This document shows, piece by piece, positions 15,523-24,013 of a stretch of DNA of 30,381 nucleotides. Within the stretch, counting starts at the first letter, position 1, and every line of letters starts with the position of its first letter. The position numbers were made by a program, and so were the translations under genes. This stretch comes from JAAZFF01 sp964405775 (GTDB lineage: Bacteria; Verrucomicrobiota; Kiritimatiellia; RFP12; UBA3636), in assembly GCA_964405775.1 (NCBI GenBank), contig CAYOPG010000022.1, positions 1 through 30,381 of the forward strand, in the 5' to 3' direction. The notes under the pieces were generated by a model. The model saw nothing but the letters and a program-made list of their open reading frames with translations, did no database searches and had not been told where the DNA came from.

Positions 15523-18126
15523 CTATTTGGCAGGCTCGTAGAGCATCGGCGGCATCGTGCCGCGGATATTGAGCTCATTGACGGTCGTCACGCGGTCAAG
15601 TCGCTCAGGATGTTGGTTGTAAGGCTCCAGCATCAGGGTAAGCTCCTCGCCCTTTGTCAGTTTCTCCAGGCCGGTCTTCTGGCGATTGCGTACGCCCCAT
15701 TGCGCGACATGGATCGGCTGGCCCTTGCGTAACTGCATTGTCCAGCCCGCGCCCTTGTCCGTGATTTCCTCTATTACGTATTCGTTGACGCTGAGTGCCT
15801 CCTCGTAAGGCAGGATTGCCTGCGGATCTGGCACAGAGGATATTTCACGGAGTTTCGCCTTTACGGTTATACGTGGAGGGTCTTTACGCGATTCGAGGCG
15901 TTTTTGGACTTGTTTGTAATTTGCCGCCACTTCCTGCGGCTCCAAAACGCGGCGGTAGAATGCGACGCCGTCTAGCAGGCCATTCCAGCGATAGCGTCCG
16001 CTGTTGTGATTTCCGCCAAAAACGAGTTCGCCGTATCCCCAGTTGCTTAGAGAGCCCTTGACCTCATCGGACTGGAAGACCTGCTTGCCGTCCATGTAGG
16101 CGCGCAGATCGCCTGATTTGTATGTGACTGTCAGGTGGTGCGGATTGGTGTCCGTCAGCTTGGCTATTTCGTAAACCGGCGCTCTGCCGTGGAGCACGTT
16201 GCCGGCAGGATTGCCATCCATGTCCAGAATGTTTTCATTTGTTCGGATGCTGAAAAGCAACGTGTTTTTCTGCTGGCCAAGCATGACGTTCCAGTCTCCA
16301 TCATGCCATGCGCTGCAGTTGACGATGCGCACGGGGAATTTATCGCGCGATTGGTCGAGTGATTCTGTCTGGAAGGTAAGCTCCAGCGTCATCTGATCGG
16401 ATTTAACAAGGTCTTGGAAGTCCATACGCGCACCTGACTGCGAGAAAAATCCCGTCCCGAACTGCCCGTTCGCAGTGTTCATGCGCCCGTGCCTGTCAAT
16501 TCCAGTTGTGCGCGATAGTCGGATCTCGCGGATGTCGTTTGCCCATTCCCTGTATACCGCGTTGAATGCGTTTCCGCTGTCCCACATGTAAACTATGCCT
16601 TCACGGTTTACAGGCCATGGCTCCATCTGGAATGCAATTACGTTCGGTTTCAGTGCATTGGGCACCTGCGCTTGATCCACTAATCCGTCTATTTTCACGC
16701 GTCCCTGTTGAGGAAGAGGTTTGCCGAAAATCACGGTCATGCGTCTGCCGCCCGGGGCAAGCGTGGCTTCGCCTTGTCCAACACCCTGAACCGCCACCTG
16801 CAATCCACCCTTTATTTGCATCGGTTTCGAGAATACAAAAATGAGGCCTCGGTCGCCCGCGGGCTCGCAAACAGCCGTCGGAATGGTCGTCGGTGTCACG
16901 GTGATTTTGGCCCGCCAGCTCTGGTTCCCAGCTTTTGAGACTGCCTCGTACAAGCCGGGCTTCGTGTACTTGTGCTTTGGTGCGGCACCGGTGCCTGATG
17001 TCCCGTCACCGAAGGTCCAGCGTGCGTTTGCCGGAATACGGGGATCCTTGAAATCCACCGTGAAAGGCGCCTCCCCGGAGAAGAACCCCATCGGCTGTTC
17101 GCCGGATGGTGACAGCTCGTAGAAGCCGGATGCGCGTGAGAATTCACCGGGGGCGTGCTTCGTCGCGTTTATCTGCTCTCCGTTCCGCCAGTCGTAGAGC
17201 ACGATGTCCTGAAACAGGGTGTTGTATGTGTTGCTCGGCATTTTCAGCTTGCCTTGGGTGACGGCTATCCAGTCCATGGAATTGACCGACCAGCGGAAAG
17301 ACTGCCATGCCCACTCAAGCGAATACCGTTCCGTGATTCCCGCAGTAGGATCCCCATCCCATTGGTTGACGCGGATGGTCTTGACCGTGCTGTTGTCGAG
17401 GCGCTTTATATCCATGTGTACATGGTCGCCGGAGTTCACGTTGAAGAGGGTGCCGTCCGGCGCCGTGGAATTGCCGCATCCGAACGACTGGCGGCATGCG
17501 AACAGGTCGCCGTCGCCGACGGCAATGTCGTAAATTGGAACGGCGTAGTTGTCGGTGCGTTTGATAAACGAGCCCTGCGCGGGTGTCGCGTCCATGCTCA
17601 AACCGAACGCCCCTCCGACTCCGCGGTTGAATTTCATGACAAGCTCGGATTCGCCGCTGTCGACCGCCACGCGCCTTAGCGAGTTGTCGCGGTTGTCCGT
17701 GTACCAGACCCAGCGTGCGCCGTCGCTAAGCGGCCATTGGAGTCCTGGCCCGTCAAGTTTGCCGCTCGTCTCCGGCCCCATCTTTGAGAGGTCTCCGACA
17801 ACCTTTTTTTCGCCGCCGTCTGCTGGGATTATGACAAGCTCGTTGTTTTTGCGCGTGTAAGCGATGCGCTGCCCGAACGGATCCAGACAAGCGAAAACAA
17901 CCTCCGGCTCCTCCACAAGCACCTTTTGACCCACCACCGCGCCTTTGCGGACGTCATAGCGGATCAACTGCCCGGGCACAATGCCTTCATGTATGTTGCC
18001 GAATTCACCTTCCGGCTTGAATTTAATTCCGATTGCGAAGCCATCCACGGTCGGTGCCGCCTTGGCACATGCAGCGGCTAGCAGAAATGCGCACAAAAAC
18101 GCTACTTTTCCAATTTTGCTTTTCAT
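15523..18126 (-). CDS. Large secreted protein: beta-propeller-like, PKD and LamG-like domains
   Basis: Encodes 867 residues with a signal peptide (cleavage likely after AKA at 23; Cys20 makes a lipoprotein an alternative). Residues about 30-330 have repeated short strands with YDVRKG, IAYTRKNNELVIIPADGG and WVWYTDNRD, suggesting a WD40/TolB-like propeller. Residues about 345-412 are a PKD domain, with ARWTFGDGTSG and the HKYTKPGLYEA strand. About 415-500 is a Big/Ig-like segment, and about 510-735 is a concanavalin/LamG-like domain with LRAYMDGKQVF and LLDGVAFYRRVLEPQEV. These modules bind carbohydrate or protein outside the cell. It is the last gene of the acetylation operon, 27 bases after the AlgX/J-like gene, so a role with the acetylated polysaccharide is plausible but inferred. 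Confidence 0.8.
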   Translation of the reverse strand: MKSKIGKVAFLCAFLLAAACAKAAPTVDGFAIGIKFKPEGEFGNIHEGIVPGQLIRYDVRKGAVVGQKVLVEEPEVVFACLDPFGQRIAYTRKNNELVIIPADGGEKKVVGDLSKMGPETSGKLDGPGLQWPLSDGARWVWYTDNRDNSLRRVAVDSGESELVMKFNRGVGGAFGLSMDATPAQGSFIKRTDNYAVPIYDIAVGDGDLFACRQSFGCGNSTAPDGTLFNVNSGDHVHMDIKRLDNSTVKTIRVNQWDGDPTAGITERYSLEWAWQSFRWSVNSMDWIAVTQGKLKMPSNTYNTLFQDIVLYDWRNGEQINATKHAPGEFSRASGFYELSPSGEQPMGFFSGEAPFTVDFKDPRIPANARWTFGDGTSGTGAAPKHKYTKPGLYEAVSKAGNQSWRAKITVTPTTIPTAVCEPAGDRGLIFVFSKPMQIKGGLQVAVQGVGQGEATLAPGGRRMTVIFGKPLPQQGRVKIDGLVDQAQVPNALKPNVIAFQMEPWPVNREGIVYMWDSGNAFNAVYREWANDIREIRLSRTTGIDRHGRMNTANGQFGTGFFSQSGARMDFQDLVKSDQMTLELTFQTESLDQSRDKFPVRIVNCSAWHDGDWNVMLGQQKNTLLFSIRTNENILDMDGNPAGNVLHGRAPVYEIAKLTDTNPHHLTVTYKSGDLRAYMDGKQVFQSDEVKGSLSNWGYGELVFGGNHNSGRYRWNGLLDGVAFYRRVLEPQEVAANYKQVQKRLESRKDPPRITVKAKLREISSVPDPQAILPYEEALSVNEYVIEEITDKGAGWTMQLRKGQPIHVAQWGVRNRQKTGLEKLTKGEELTLMLEPYNQHPERLDRVTTVNELNIRGTMPPMLYEPAK

Positions 18127-18153
18127 GGTTTTATATTCTGGTTTAAATGTTAA

Positions 18154-19239
18154 TTATTCGGTCGGTGTCGCTTCGGGAAGGAGCGGCACGGTTCTCCAGC
18201 CGGACGATTCCGTCAGCTCTCGTGCGGCGAAGCACCACACTACCGCGACCTTGCTCTTTATATAATCCGGTTCAGAGCGCATGCGCCGAGCAAGATCAAT
18301 CCGGACAGTCGTCGCGGCCGAACCACGCCGTGCCATAAGCGATACAGGTCCGCCAATCTCAGCGGAAAGCAAATCCATCAAGCCGCCGCCTTCGGCAAGC
18401 ATGTCTTCGCCTGCATGGAATACAAGTCCGTGGCTGTCAGCCAACAACAACACCGGCGAGTCCTTGTTCTCTTCAAGCGGAAAGCCGTCGGGGGTCGTCA
18501 CGCGGCGCGCCTTGACCGTCTCTTTCGGCAATGTGTCATCCTCGAGAATTCGCCAGAGGTCTCCGGCGATTTCGACATCCTCGGTTTCCACCACAGTCTT
18601 TAGCTCTCCTCTGCTCACGCCGTTGGTCGCAAGCCAGCCTGCGATCTCTTTTGACGCTATTTCAATACCACGCGGACTCCAGTGCGAGTCTGTCCGGCAA
18701 CAGACGGGTCCCGACTTCTCGTCTTCGGCTCTTGCCTTGAGAAAGGGTTCCGTCAAATCCAGTACCGCCACATCTACACTCCGCAATTGAGCCATGAATG
18801 CCTGCAACACGGCATCGCGCCGCAAGGGTACTCCAGCTTCTCCACCGGGGAGTTTGTCCGCGTATATGACGGCACGGGGCGGAACCGGTACAACAAGTAG
18901 CGCTACTCCCGCCTTCTTTAGCTGCGCCGCTGTGTCGACGATAACCGGCAGCGGGTCGCGTGCATCCTCCCGTGTCGCGGCTGATGCCTTCTGAGCCGCC
19001 AGTCCCCAGAATTCTCCGACGCCCAAATGGCGTAGCTCGGATGTTAGAAACAGCCATCCGTCTTTCCCCTTGACGACCGCCTCTTTTGCCGCTGCGGCCT
19101 TCTCTGCCATTGTCCGGCATTCCGTTGTGAACGCCACGTCAGAAGCCGTGTCCGCGAACACGGACGGTGCAACTGCCAGCAACCCGCCGATCACGGCAAG
19201 CGACGTTGTTTTATAAGAGAAAAAACCTCTGCATTTCAT
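18154..19239 (-). CDS. AlgX/AlgJ-like SGNH-type polysaccharide O-acetyltransferase, periplasmic
   Basis: Encodes 361 residues with an N-terminal signal peptide (to about residue 29, PSVFA). The AlgX/AlgJ-type catalytic elements are present: Asp184 and His186 in TDSHWSPRG, and the nucleophile Ser269 in LLLADSHG. The upstream KGKDGWLFLTSEL is also typical of the family. Such enzymes accept acetyl groups delivered across the membrane by AlgI and transfer them to an exopolysaccharide in the periplasm. An AGGAGAG ribosome binding site precedes the start. It follows a longer AlgJ-like paralogue by 48 bases in the same operon. The Cys180-Cys181 pair just before the catalytic Asp is unusual. Confidence 0.85.
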   Translation of the reverse strand: MKCRGFFSYKTTSLAVIGGLLAVAPSVFADTASDVAFTTECRTMAEKAAAAKEAVVKGKDGWLFLTSELRHLGVGEFWGLAAQKASAATREDARDPLPVIVDTAAQLKKAGVALLVVPVPPRAVIYADKLPGGEAGVPLRRDAVLQAFMAQLRSVDVAVLDLTEPFLKARAEDEKSGPVCCRTDSHWSPRGIEIASKEIAGWLATNGVSRGELKTVVETEDVEIAGDLWRILEDDTLPKETVKARRVTTPDGFPLEENKDSPVLLLADSHGLVFHAGEDMLAEGGGLMDLLSAEIGGPVSLMARRGSAATTVRIDLARRMRSEPDYIKSKVAVVWCFAARELTESSGWRTVPLLPEATPTE

Positions 19240-19287
19240 GAAAAATCTCTCCTGTTTATTAGGGTTATGACGGAAAGACGCTTGGTA

Positions 19288-20880
19288 TTATTGCCCTGCG
19301 ACATCCGCCTTCTCCGCCCAGTAGAGCGGGAGTTCTATTTCCAGCATCTCGTCGTCCAGCAATCCCGCGTTCAACGAGCCGTATTTGTTTTCAACTTCCG
19401 CCCAAGGGCTTAGTTTGAGTGAAACTTCCGCCCCCTCGCGAACCGCCGCCGCCGGAAGAATCTTGCGCGCACTCATGCCGTGCAGCAGAACGACCGCCTC
19501 TCCCGGTATCTCGGCGCCATCAACCGACGTTATTCCCGTCACGTGCCACTTTATTATGAATTCTGAGTACGGTGCGTCGAGCTTCGGTCCGGACGACACT
19601 GCGGCAACGCTCGCGGTACAGCGGATTGTACCTGTAGCGTCCGTCTTCTTGACGCTTTTCGCCAGTTCTTCGGGAAGCGCCATTTCCTTCCAGTTGCCAT
19701 GCACAAGTTCGCGTTCCGAAAACTGCCAGATGACGACCTTTACGTTCTCCAGCGAGGTCTGGCCACGCGCCAATGCCTGTATGAAACGCTCACGCGATCC
19801 CCAGGCGCCGCCATCGTTGCGTATGAAGGCGTTAACTGTACGTCCAAGATGAAACGCAAGCCTCTCGGCCAGCCCCGCATCTGCACCCCAGCCCATGCCT
19901 TCCAGCGAATAGATGTTTGAAAAGCTGTCGCCCAACAGCACAACATCGGCCTCACCGCTCTTGGCAAATTCAACTTGGCGTACCTCCACAGTCTCAGGCG
20001 TGCGCAGCTCGTGCGTGTCAGGCAACGCGAGCATCATCGCCGTGTCGCCCACGTTTGTTACTTCTTTTGCAACGGATTCGACTGGCGGGCTTGGTATATT
20101 TGTCGGCTTTATATTGTTGTCGAGCTCGCCAACCAACGCAACCGCAACGGCATCCATCGCCTCGGGCGTCCAGTGCGTGTCGCCCTTCAAGTATGCGGCG
20201 CCGCGTTCCGCGCGTATATCCCGGAGTACCGGGGCGACGTCGAAAATCGTGCATCCATGCTTTTCGAGTGCGTCGCGCCAAAAGGAGAAGCCGCGAGCGC
20301 GGATTACAGTGTCGCTGTTATCTCCGAAATCATTGGCATGCAGCCTATCCGGGTGAACGCCGGGTTTGACCGGTATTGGAAGCAGGATCAGCGCTACGCC
20401 GCGCTTTTCAAGGGCATCGTGGAATTGCTTGACGGACGAAACGGCAGCCGGTTCGGGCGGAGAAAGCGGCATCAGGCCACCCGCGCTGTCCATGCCGCGG
20501 TCCGTGAGGGCGCTTACGTCCGGCTTGTAGAAGAGCCATCCGTCTTTTCCAACCGCTACTTGCTCATCGCCTGCCCCCAATTCGGCGAGCGCAACCTGAA
20601 CGGGCTCTCGCAAAGCAACCGCGGCCGGAAAATTTCGGTTGATGACATCCTCGCTCGTGTCGATGCGTTCCTTGAGCGTGCCGCCGGATGCGAACAGCCC
20701 GGCGATCGCACCGCGTGTGGAAGGAGAACCAATTAGTGCCACGAAGCCTGCCGTGATAAGCGCTATGAAAAATGCCGCAAGCGCGACGCCGACGCCGTGC
20801 GAGACTTCGGTGCGACCGATTTCCAGTCGGGCTTGTTTCTCGCGGCTTTGGCCAGTTGTGCGTGTTTGCTGCTTGGGCAT
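19288..20880 (-). CDS. AlgJ-like membrane-anchored O-acetyltransferase with C-terminal extension
   Basis: Encodes 530 residues. A basic, charged cytoplasmic stretch (1-27) is followed by one membrane helix (about 28-50), so the catalytic part is anchored in the periplasm. The family motifs are KDGWLFY near 112-118, the catalytic Asp234 and His236 in LKGDTHWTPE, and the nucleophile Ser319 in LLGDSFSNIY. The last 120 residues, beyond the SGNH-like domain, are beta-rich and may form a carbohydrate-binding module as in AlgX. It begins 16 bases after algI, without a clear ribosome binding site, suggesting translational coupling. Paired with AlgI and a second AlgX/J-like protein, it probably acetylates an unidentified exopolysaccharide. 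Confidence 0.87.
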   Translation of the reverse strand: MPKQQTRTTGQSREKQARLEIGRTEVSHGVGVALAAFFIALITAGFVALIGSPSTRGAIAGLFASGGTLKERIDTSEDVINRNFPAAVALREPVQVALAELGAGDEQVAVGKDGWLFYKPDVSALTDRGMDSAGGLMPLSPPEPAAVSSVKQFHDALEKRGVALILLPIPVKPGVHPDRLHANDFGDNSDTVIRARGFSFWRDALEKHGCTIFDVAPVLRDIRAERGAAYLKGDTHWTPEAMDAVAVALVGELDNNIKPTNIPSPPVESVAKEVTNVGDTAMMLALPDTHELRTPETVEVRQVEFAKSGEADVVLLGDSFSNIYSLEGMGWGADAGLAERLAFHLGRTVNAFIRNDGGAWGSRERFIQALARGQTSLENVKVVIWQFSERELVHGNWKEMALPEELAKSVKKTDATGTIRCTASVAAVSSGPKLDAPYSEFIIKWHVTGITSVDGAEIPGEAVVLLHGMSARKILPAAAVREGAEVSLKLSPWAEVENKYGSLNAGLLDDEMLEIELPLYWAEKADVAGQ

Positions 20881-20896
20881 AATGACTTAAAAGTGA

Positions 20897-22366
20897 TCAG
20901 AAAATGAAGTATATGAATGGGTGGAATGATGTGGCTACGAGCATCACCACCGATAGGAGGAAAAGCCCAATTGCGAGCGCGGCCCGGGCTGGAGGAAGGC
21001 GGCTGGTGTAGTCCCAAGTCTGGATGCCGAAGAATGCTACTGCGGCGGCTAGTGCGAGCGAGATTCCCAGATATGGGTTGCGAATTATGCCGGCAACAAG
21101 CCCAGCCGCGGCGTCAGTATCGCCGAGCCCCAGCATCGAGCGCCAGTAACGTCCGGTCGTTGCCAGATCTGGCGCCCGGAACGGTACCCAAGTGAACAAT
21201 ACGAATATGAAAGTGGCGGTCACTCGCAGGGCGTGCCCGGTGCGCGTGCGGGCTGGTGCCGGCTTAAGGGCGCGCTCAACTACTAGTGCAATGCCGTGCA
21301 GACCTCCCCAGATCACGAAGTTCCAGGAGGCACCATGCCAGAGACCGCCCAGCAACATCACCGTCATGAGGTTTGCGTAGGTGCGGCGTGTGCCGCGCCG
21401 ATTGCCGCCGAGAGGTATGTACAGATAGTCTCGCAGCCAATTTGAGAGGGAGAGATGCCACCGGCGCCAGAACTCGCCGATTGAAGCGGAGCGGTACGGC
21501 GAGTCGAAGTTCTTAGCGAACATAAAGCCGAGCATGAGCCCGAAGCCGATCGCCATGTCAGAATATCCGCTGAAGTCGAAGTAGATCTGGAAGGCGTATG
21601 CCAGAACGCCAATCCACGCCACGCTCGTTGGTATAAGCTCCGCGTTGAAGCAGGCGTCGGCAATCTGCGCGCAAGTGTCGGCAAGCAGGATCTTCTTCGC
21701 CACTCCGAAGCACACGAAAGTCACGCCGCGCGCGAATTTCTCAACCGTGTGCGTGCGCTGCTCGATCTGATCGGCAACCTCCTGGAACCGGATGATGGGA
21801 CCGGCAACAAGTTGCGGGAACATGGAAACGTAGCAGGCGAAATCTGGGAAGCTGCGGAGCGCCCGCGCGTCCCCGCGGAAAACGTCGATCGTATAGCTCA
21901 TCGACTGGAATGTGTAGAAGCTGATTCCCAGCGGAAGCACTATTCGCAGGGTGGTGTCGAACACCGCCCCCTCCAGCCCCAACGCGAGAGCAAGCGTGTT
22001 CCAGCTGCCGATGCCGAAGTTGAAGTATTTGAAAAAGCAGAGCAACGCCAGATTCGTAACTACCGAACATATTAGCGCTGCGCGCTGCCCGAGGGTTCGT
22101 TCTCCGCCTACTTCCAGCTTAGGCAGCTTTTCTCCTCGTGGGGAGCGGAAGCCGTCGGTCATTGCTCGCGCTGCGACGTAGTCTATTGCGGTGGAAAAGA
22201 GCATCAGCCAGACGAACCACGGATTTGACCATCCGTAGAATACATAGCTGCACAGCGTCAGAAACAAATGCTTCCAAAAGCGCGAAAGAGTGGCATGTAG
22301 CAGATAATAACCACCGAGAACCGGGGGCAGAAAAAGAAAAAGGAAGACTATCGAGCTAAATACCAT
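20897..22366 (-). CDS. MBOAT family O-acyltransferase, AlgI type
   Basis: Encodes 489 residues with many membrane segments. It begins MVFSSIVFLFLFLPP and carries LVAGPIIRFQEV, the FDFSGYSDMAIGFG segment, FWRRWHLSLSNWLRDYLYIPLGG and the catalytic His344 in GGLWHGASWNFVIWGGLHG, all characteristic of AlgI/DltB-like MBOAT proteins. AlgI moves acetyl groups from a cytoplasmic donor across the inner membrane to periplasmic AlgJ/AlgX-like acetyltransferases. It is first in a four-gene minus-strand operon with two such partners and a PKD/LamG protein. No alginate polymerase genes are in the window, so the polymer need not be alginate. The start at 22366 lacks a clear ribosome binding site. Confidence 0.93.
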   Translation of the reverse strand: MVFSSIVFLFLFLPPVLGGYYLLHATLSRFWKHLFLTLCSYVFYGWSNPWFVWLMLFSTAIDYVAARAMTDGFRSPRGEKLPKLEVGGERTLGQRAALICSVVTNLALLCFFKYFNFGIGSWNTLALALGLEGAVFDTTLRIVLPLGISFYTFQSMSYTIDVFRGDARALRSFPDFACYVSMFPQLVAGPIIRFQEVADQIEQRTHTVEKFARGVTFVCFGVAKKILLADTCAQIADACFNAELIPTSVAWIGVLAYAFQIYFDFSGYSDMAIGFGLMLGFMFAKNFDSPYRSASIGEFWRRWHLSLSNWLRDYLYIPLGGNRRGTRRTYANLMTVMLLGGLWHGASWNFVIWGGLHGIALVVERALKPAPARTRTGHALRVTATFIFVLFTWVPFRAPDLATTGRYWRSMLGLGDTDAAAGLVAGIIRNPYLGISLALAAAVAFFGIQTWDYTSRLPPARAALAIGLFLLSVVMLVATSFHPFIYFIF

Positions 22367-22456
22367 GGGATTACTGTGTTATTCCATTAGGACCCGGCTT
22401 GTGCTCGCTGCGGCGCCACCTCTGTTGTTTCTAGCTTCTCTCATGTCGCTCAACAT

Positions 22457-22485
22457 AGTAAAGCATAACACATTTCCCATATCAA
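22457..22485 (-). promoter_or_regulatory. Possible promoter of the algI operon
   Basis: On the minus strand, TTGATA (22480-22485), a 17-base spacer and TTTACT (22457-22462, 4 of 6) lie about 90 bases before the algI start. A TACTAT at longer spacing is an alternative -10. Confidence 0.35.
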
Positions 22486-22546
22486 GCCGAAAACCGCCAT
22501 CCATATACAAAAAACAAAAACTGAACAGAAATAAATGAAAAAATAT

Positions 22547-22577
22547 AGTTGACATATCAACTGTTTATATGTAAATT
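22547..22577 (+). promoter_or_regulatory. Promoter of the eight-gene operon with MarR-type palindrome over the -35
   Basis: A perfect -35 TTGACA (22549-22554) is spaced 17 bases from TAAATT (22572-22577, 5 of 6 to TATAAT). The palindrome AGTTGACATATCAACT (22547-22562; 6-bp perfect arms, 4-base centre) contains the -35. Size and position suit a MarR dimer, and the first gene of the operon encodes one, so autorepression is likely. Confidence 0.65.
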
Positions 22578-22614
22578 ATCCCCCATAAACAAGTGAAAGT
22601 AGTAGGTGCAAGAC

Positions 22615-23088
22615 ATGAAATACAACGAAATAAACAAGTTCGAGAGCAAAAGGCACGAGGCATTAATGGGCGTTTGGTGGGGGGGCTTGATGCTGAAAAA
22701 GGCCGCACGCGAATACTTTAAAGACCAGCCACTCACAGAAACGCAGTTCAACGTGCTCGTTGTTCTCGAAATGGCAAAGACAGAGCTGACGCAGCGCGAT
22801 CTAAGCGACAGGCTGCTGGTTGACAAGTCGAACTTGACCGGGCTTGTTGACAGGATGGTGAAAAACGGGATCATCGTGCGCAAAAGCGTGGAAGGAGACC
22901 GCAGGTGCAACGTCATAGAAATAACTACAAAAGGACTCAAGGCTCTCGCAAAGGCAAAGCCCGGATACGAGGCGCTGGTGAAAAAAATAATGTCAGTTTT
23001 CTCGGATGAGGAAACCGCGGAACTAACCAAATTTATGCTCAAGCTGCATGGAGGTCTCGATGCAAGCAACGTGGAAGCCAACAATTGA
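22615..23088 (+). CDS. MarR family transcriptional regulator
   Basis: Encodes 157 residues from the ATG at 22615, preceded by AGGTG; a GTG at 22606 would add 3 residues. The winged helix-turn-helix covers about 40-112, with LTETQFNVLVVL, the recognition region TQRDLSDRLLVDKSNLTGLVDRM and the wing ending DRRCNVIEITTKG, all typical MarR elements. MarR proteins bind palindromes as dimers and release DNA on binding small phenolic, lipid or other ligands, or on oxidation. As the first gene of the operon, with a palindrome over the promoter -35, it probably represses its own operon. Its 3' end overlaps the UbiA gene by 29 bases. The ligand is unknown but may be a pathway substrate or product. Confidence 0.9.
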   Translation: MKYNEINKFESKRHEALMGVWWGGLMLKKAAREYFKDQPLTETQFNVLVVLEMAKTELTQRDLSDRLLVDKSNLTGLVDRMVKNGIIVRKSVEGDRRCNVIEITTKGLKALAKAKPGYEALVKKIMSVFSDEETAELTKFMLKLHGGLDASNVEANN

Positions 23089-24013
23089 ATTTTTCGAAAA
23101 CTACATCCGCTCAATGCGGCTGTACTATGGGTTTGTAACCCTCACGGCGGGATGGATAGGTGTCGCGCTTTTCCCGGGATCCGTCTCGACAGAACGCCAG
23201 TTTCTGATACTAGCAATTATGTTTATCGGTTGGGGCGTAAACCAAATTGTAAATGATTTCACTGGAAGACGCGAGGATGCCGTGAATGCGCCGAACCGCC
23301 CAATGGTCTCCGGCAAGCTCGCTCCTTTCCCCGCTCTGGTGCTAAGCGGAGCGGTAATTGCCGCTGCGCTCGTCTATTCCGCTTTTACCGCGCCACTCAG
23401 CATGGTGCCTATTGCGGCGGGTGTTGCGCTTAACATTTTGTACTCTTTGATGAAAGGTTATGGATTCGCCGGCAACATTACGTTCGGAGCCACTATCCTG
23501 TGCTGCTTTTGGTATGGATATGTAGCGTCCGGCGGCGGGCTGTTCGACTTCTACCGGTGCAATGCCGCTGTTGCCATCGCCGTGGTCGTGATCAACATTG
23601 TCATGACGACGTTTACGTATTTCAAGGATGTCGCCGGCGACCGCGCCGCGGGGAAACGCACGATTGTCGTGCTGCTGGGGCCGCAGAAAGCCTCGCGGGT
23701 GATGCTTGCGGCGTCATTTCTTCCTCTGATTATTATGGTTGCTCTGATTCCGTTGGCTGTCGCTCCAATAACATACATGATCCCCGTAACATTCAGCGGC
23801 TTGCTTTACATCAAATCAGGTTTTCGATTTGCGAAGAATTTTTCCGGGGCAGCCGCATATCATCAGCTCGGCATGGTATTCGCCGCTACCGCCGCATCCC
23901 AAGCTGCACTGGTGGCGCTGGCTATGCCATTTACGGGAACAGTCCTCTCTTTCGTATCCGCTCTTCTTGTACTTGTGATATTCAATAAAGGATATGGCCA
24001 TGCAGACGAATAG
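23060..24013 (+). CDS. UbiA family prenyltransferase
   Basis: Encodes 317 residues with about eight to nine membrane helices. The ATG at 23060 is preceded by GGAGGT and preferred over the ATG at 23048. The two Asp-rich prenyl diphosphate/Mg2+ motifs are visible: Asn65-Asp66 through Asp73, Asn76 and Pro78-x-Arg80-Pro81 followed by SGK; and Asp190-x3-Asp194 with GKRT (198-201). UbiA enzymes transfer a prenyl chain to an acceptor in the membrane. The NxP(N/Y)RPxxSG form is shared with chlorophyll synthase and digeranylgeranylglyceryl phosphate synthase, among others, so the acceptor could be aromatic or a glycerol phosphate. The first Asp of the usual NDxxDxxxD is Gly69 here. It overlaps marR by 29 bases and the radical SAM gene by 14. 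Confidence 0.88.
   Translation: MQATWKPTIEFFENYIRSMRLYYGFVTLTAGWIGVALFPGSVSTERQFLILAIMFIGWGVNQIVNDFTGRREDAVNAPNRPMVSGKLAPFPALVLSGAVIAAALVYSAFTAPLSMVPIAAGVALNILYSLMKGYGFAGNITFGATILCCFWYGYVASGGGLFDFYRCNAAVAIAVVVINIVMTTFTYFKDVAGDRAAGKRTIVVLLGPQKASRVMLAASFLPLIIMVALIPLAVAPITYMIPVTFSGLLYIKSGFRFAKNFSGAAAYHQLGMVFAATAASQAALVALAMPFTGTVLSFVSALLVLVIFNKGYGHADE

Noticed and set aside
17155..17679. Plus-strand frame of 174 codons inside the PKD/LamG gene
   Set aside because: Antisense shadow; the minus-strand frame has clear domains throughout.
19975..20736. Plus-strand frame of 253 codons inside the AlgJ-like gene
   Set aside because: Arg-rich composition typical of a shadow frame; the opposite strand has intact catalytic motifs.
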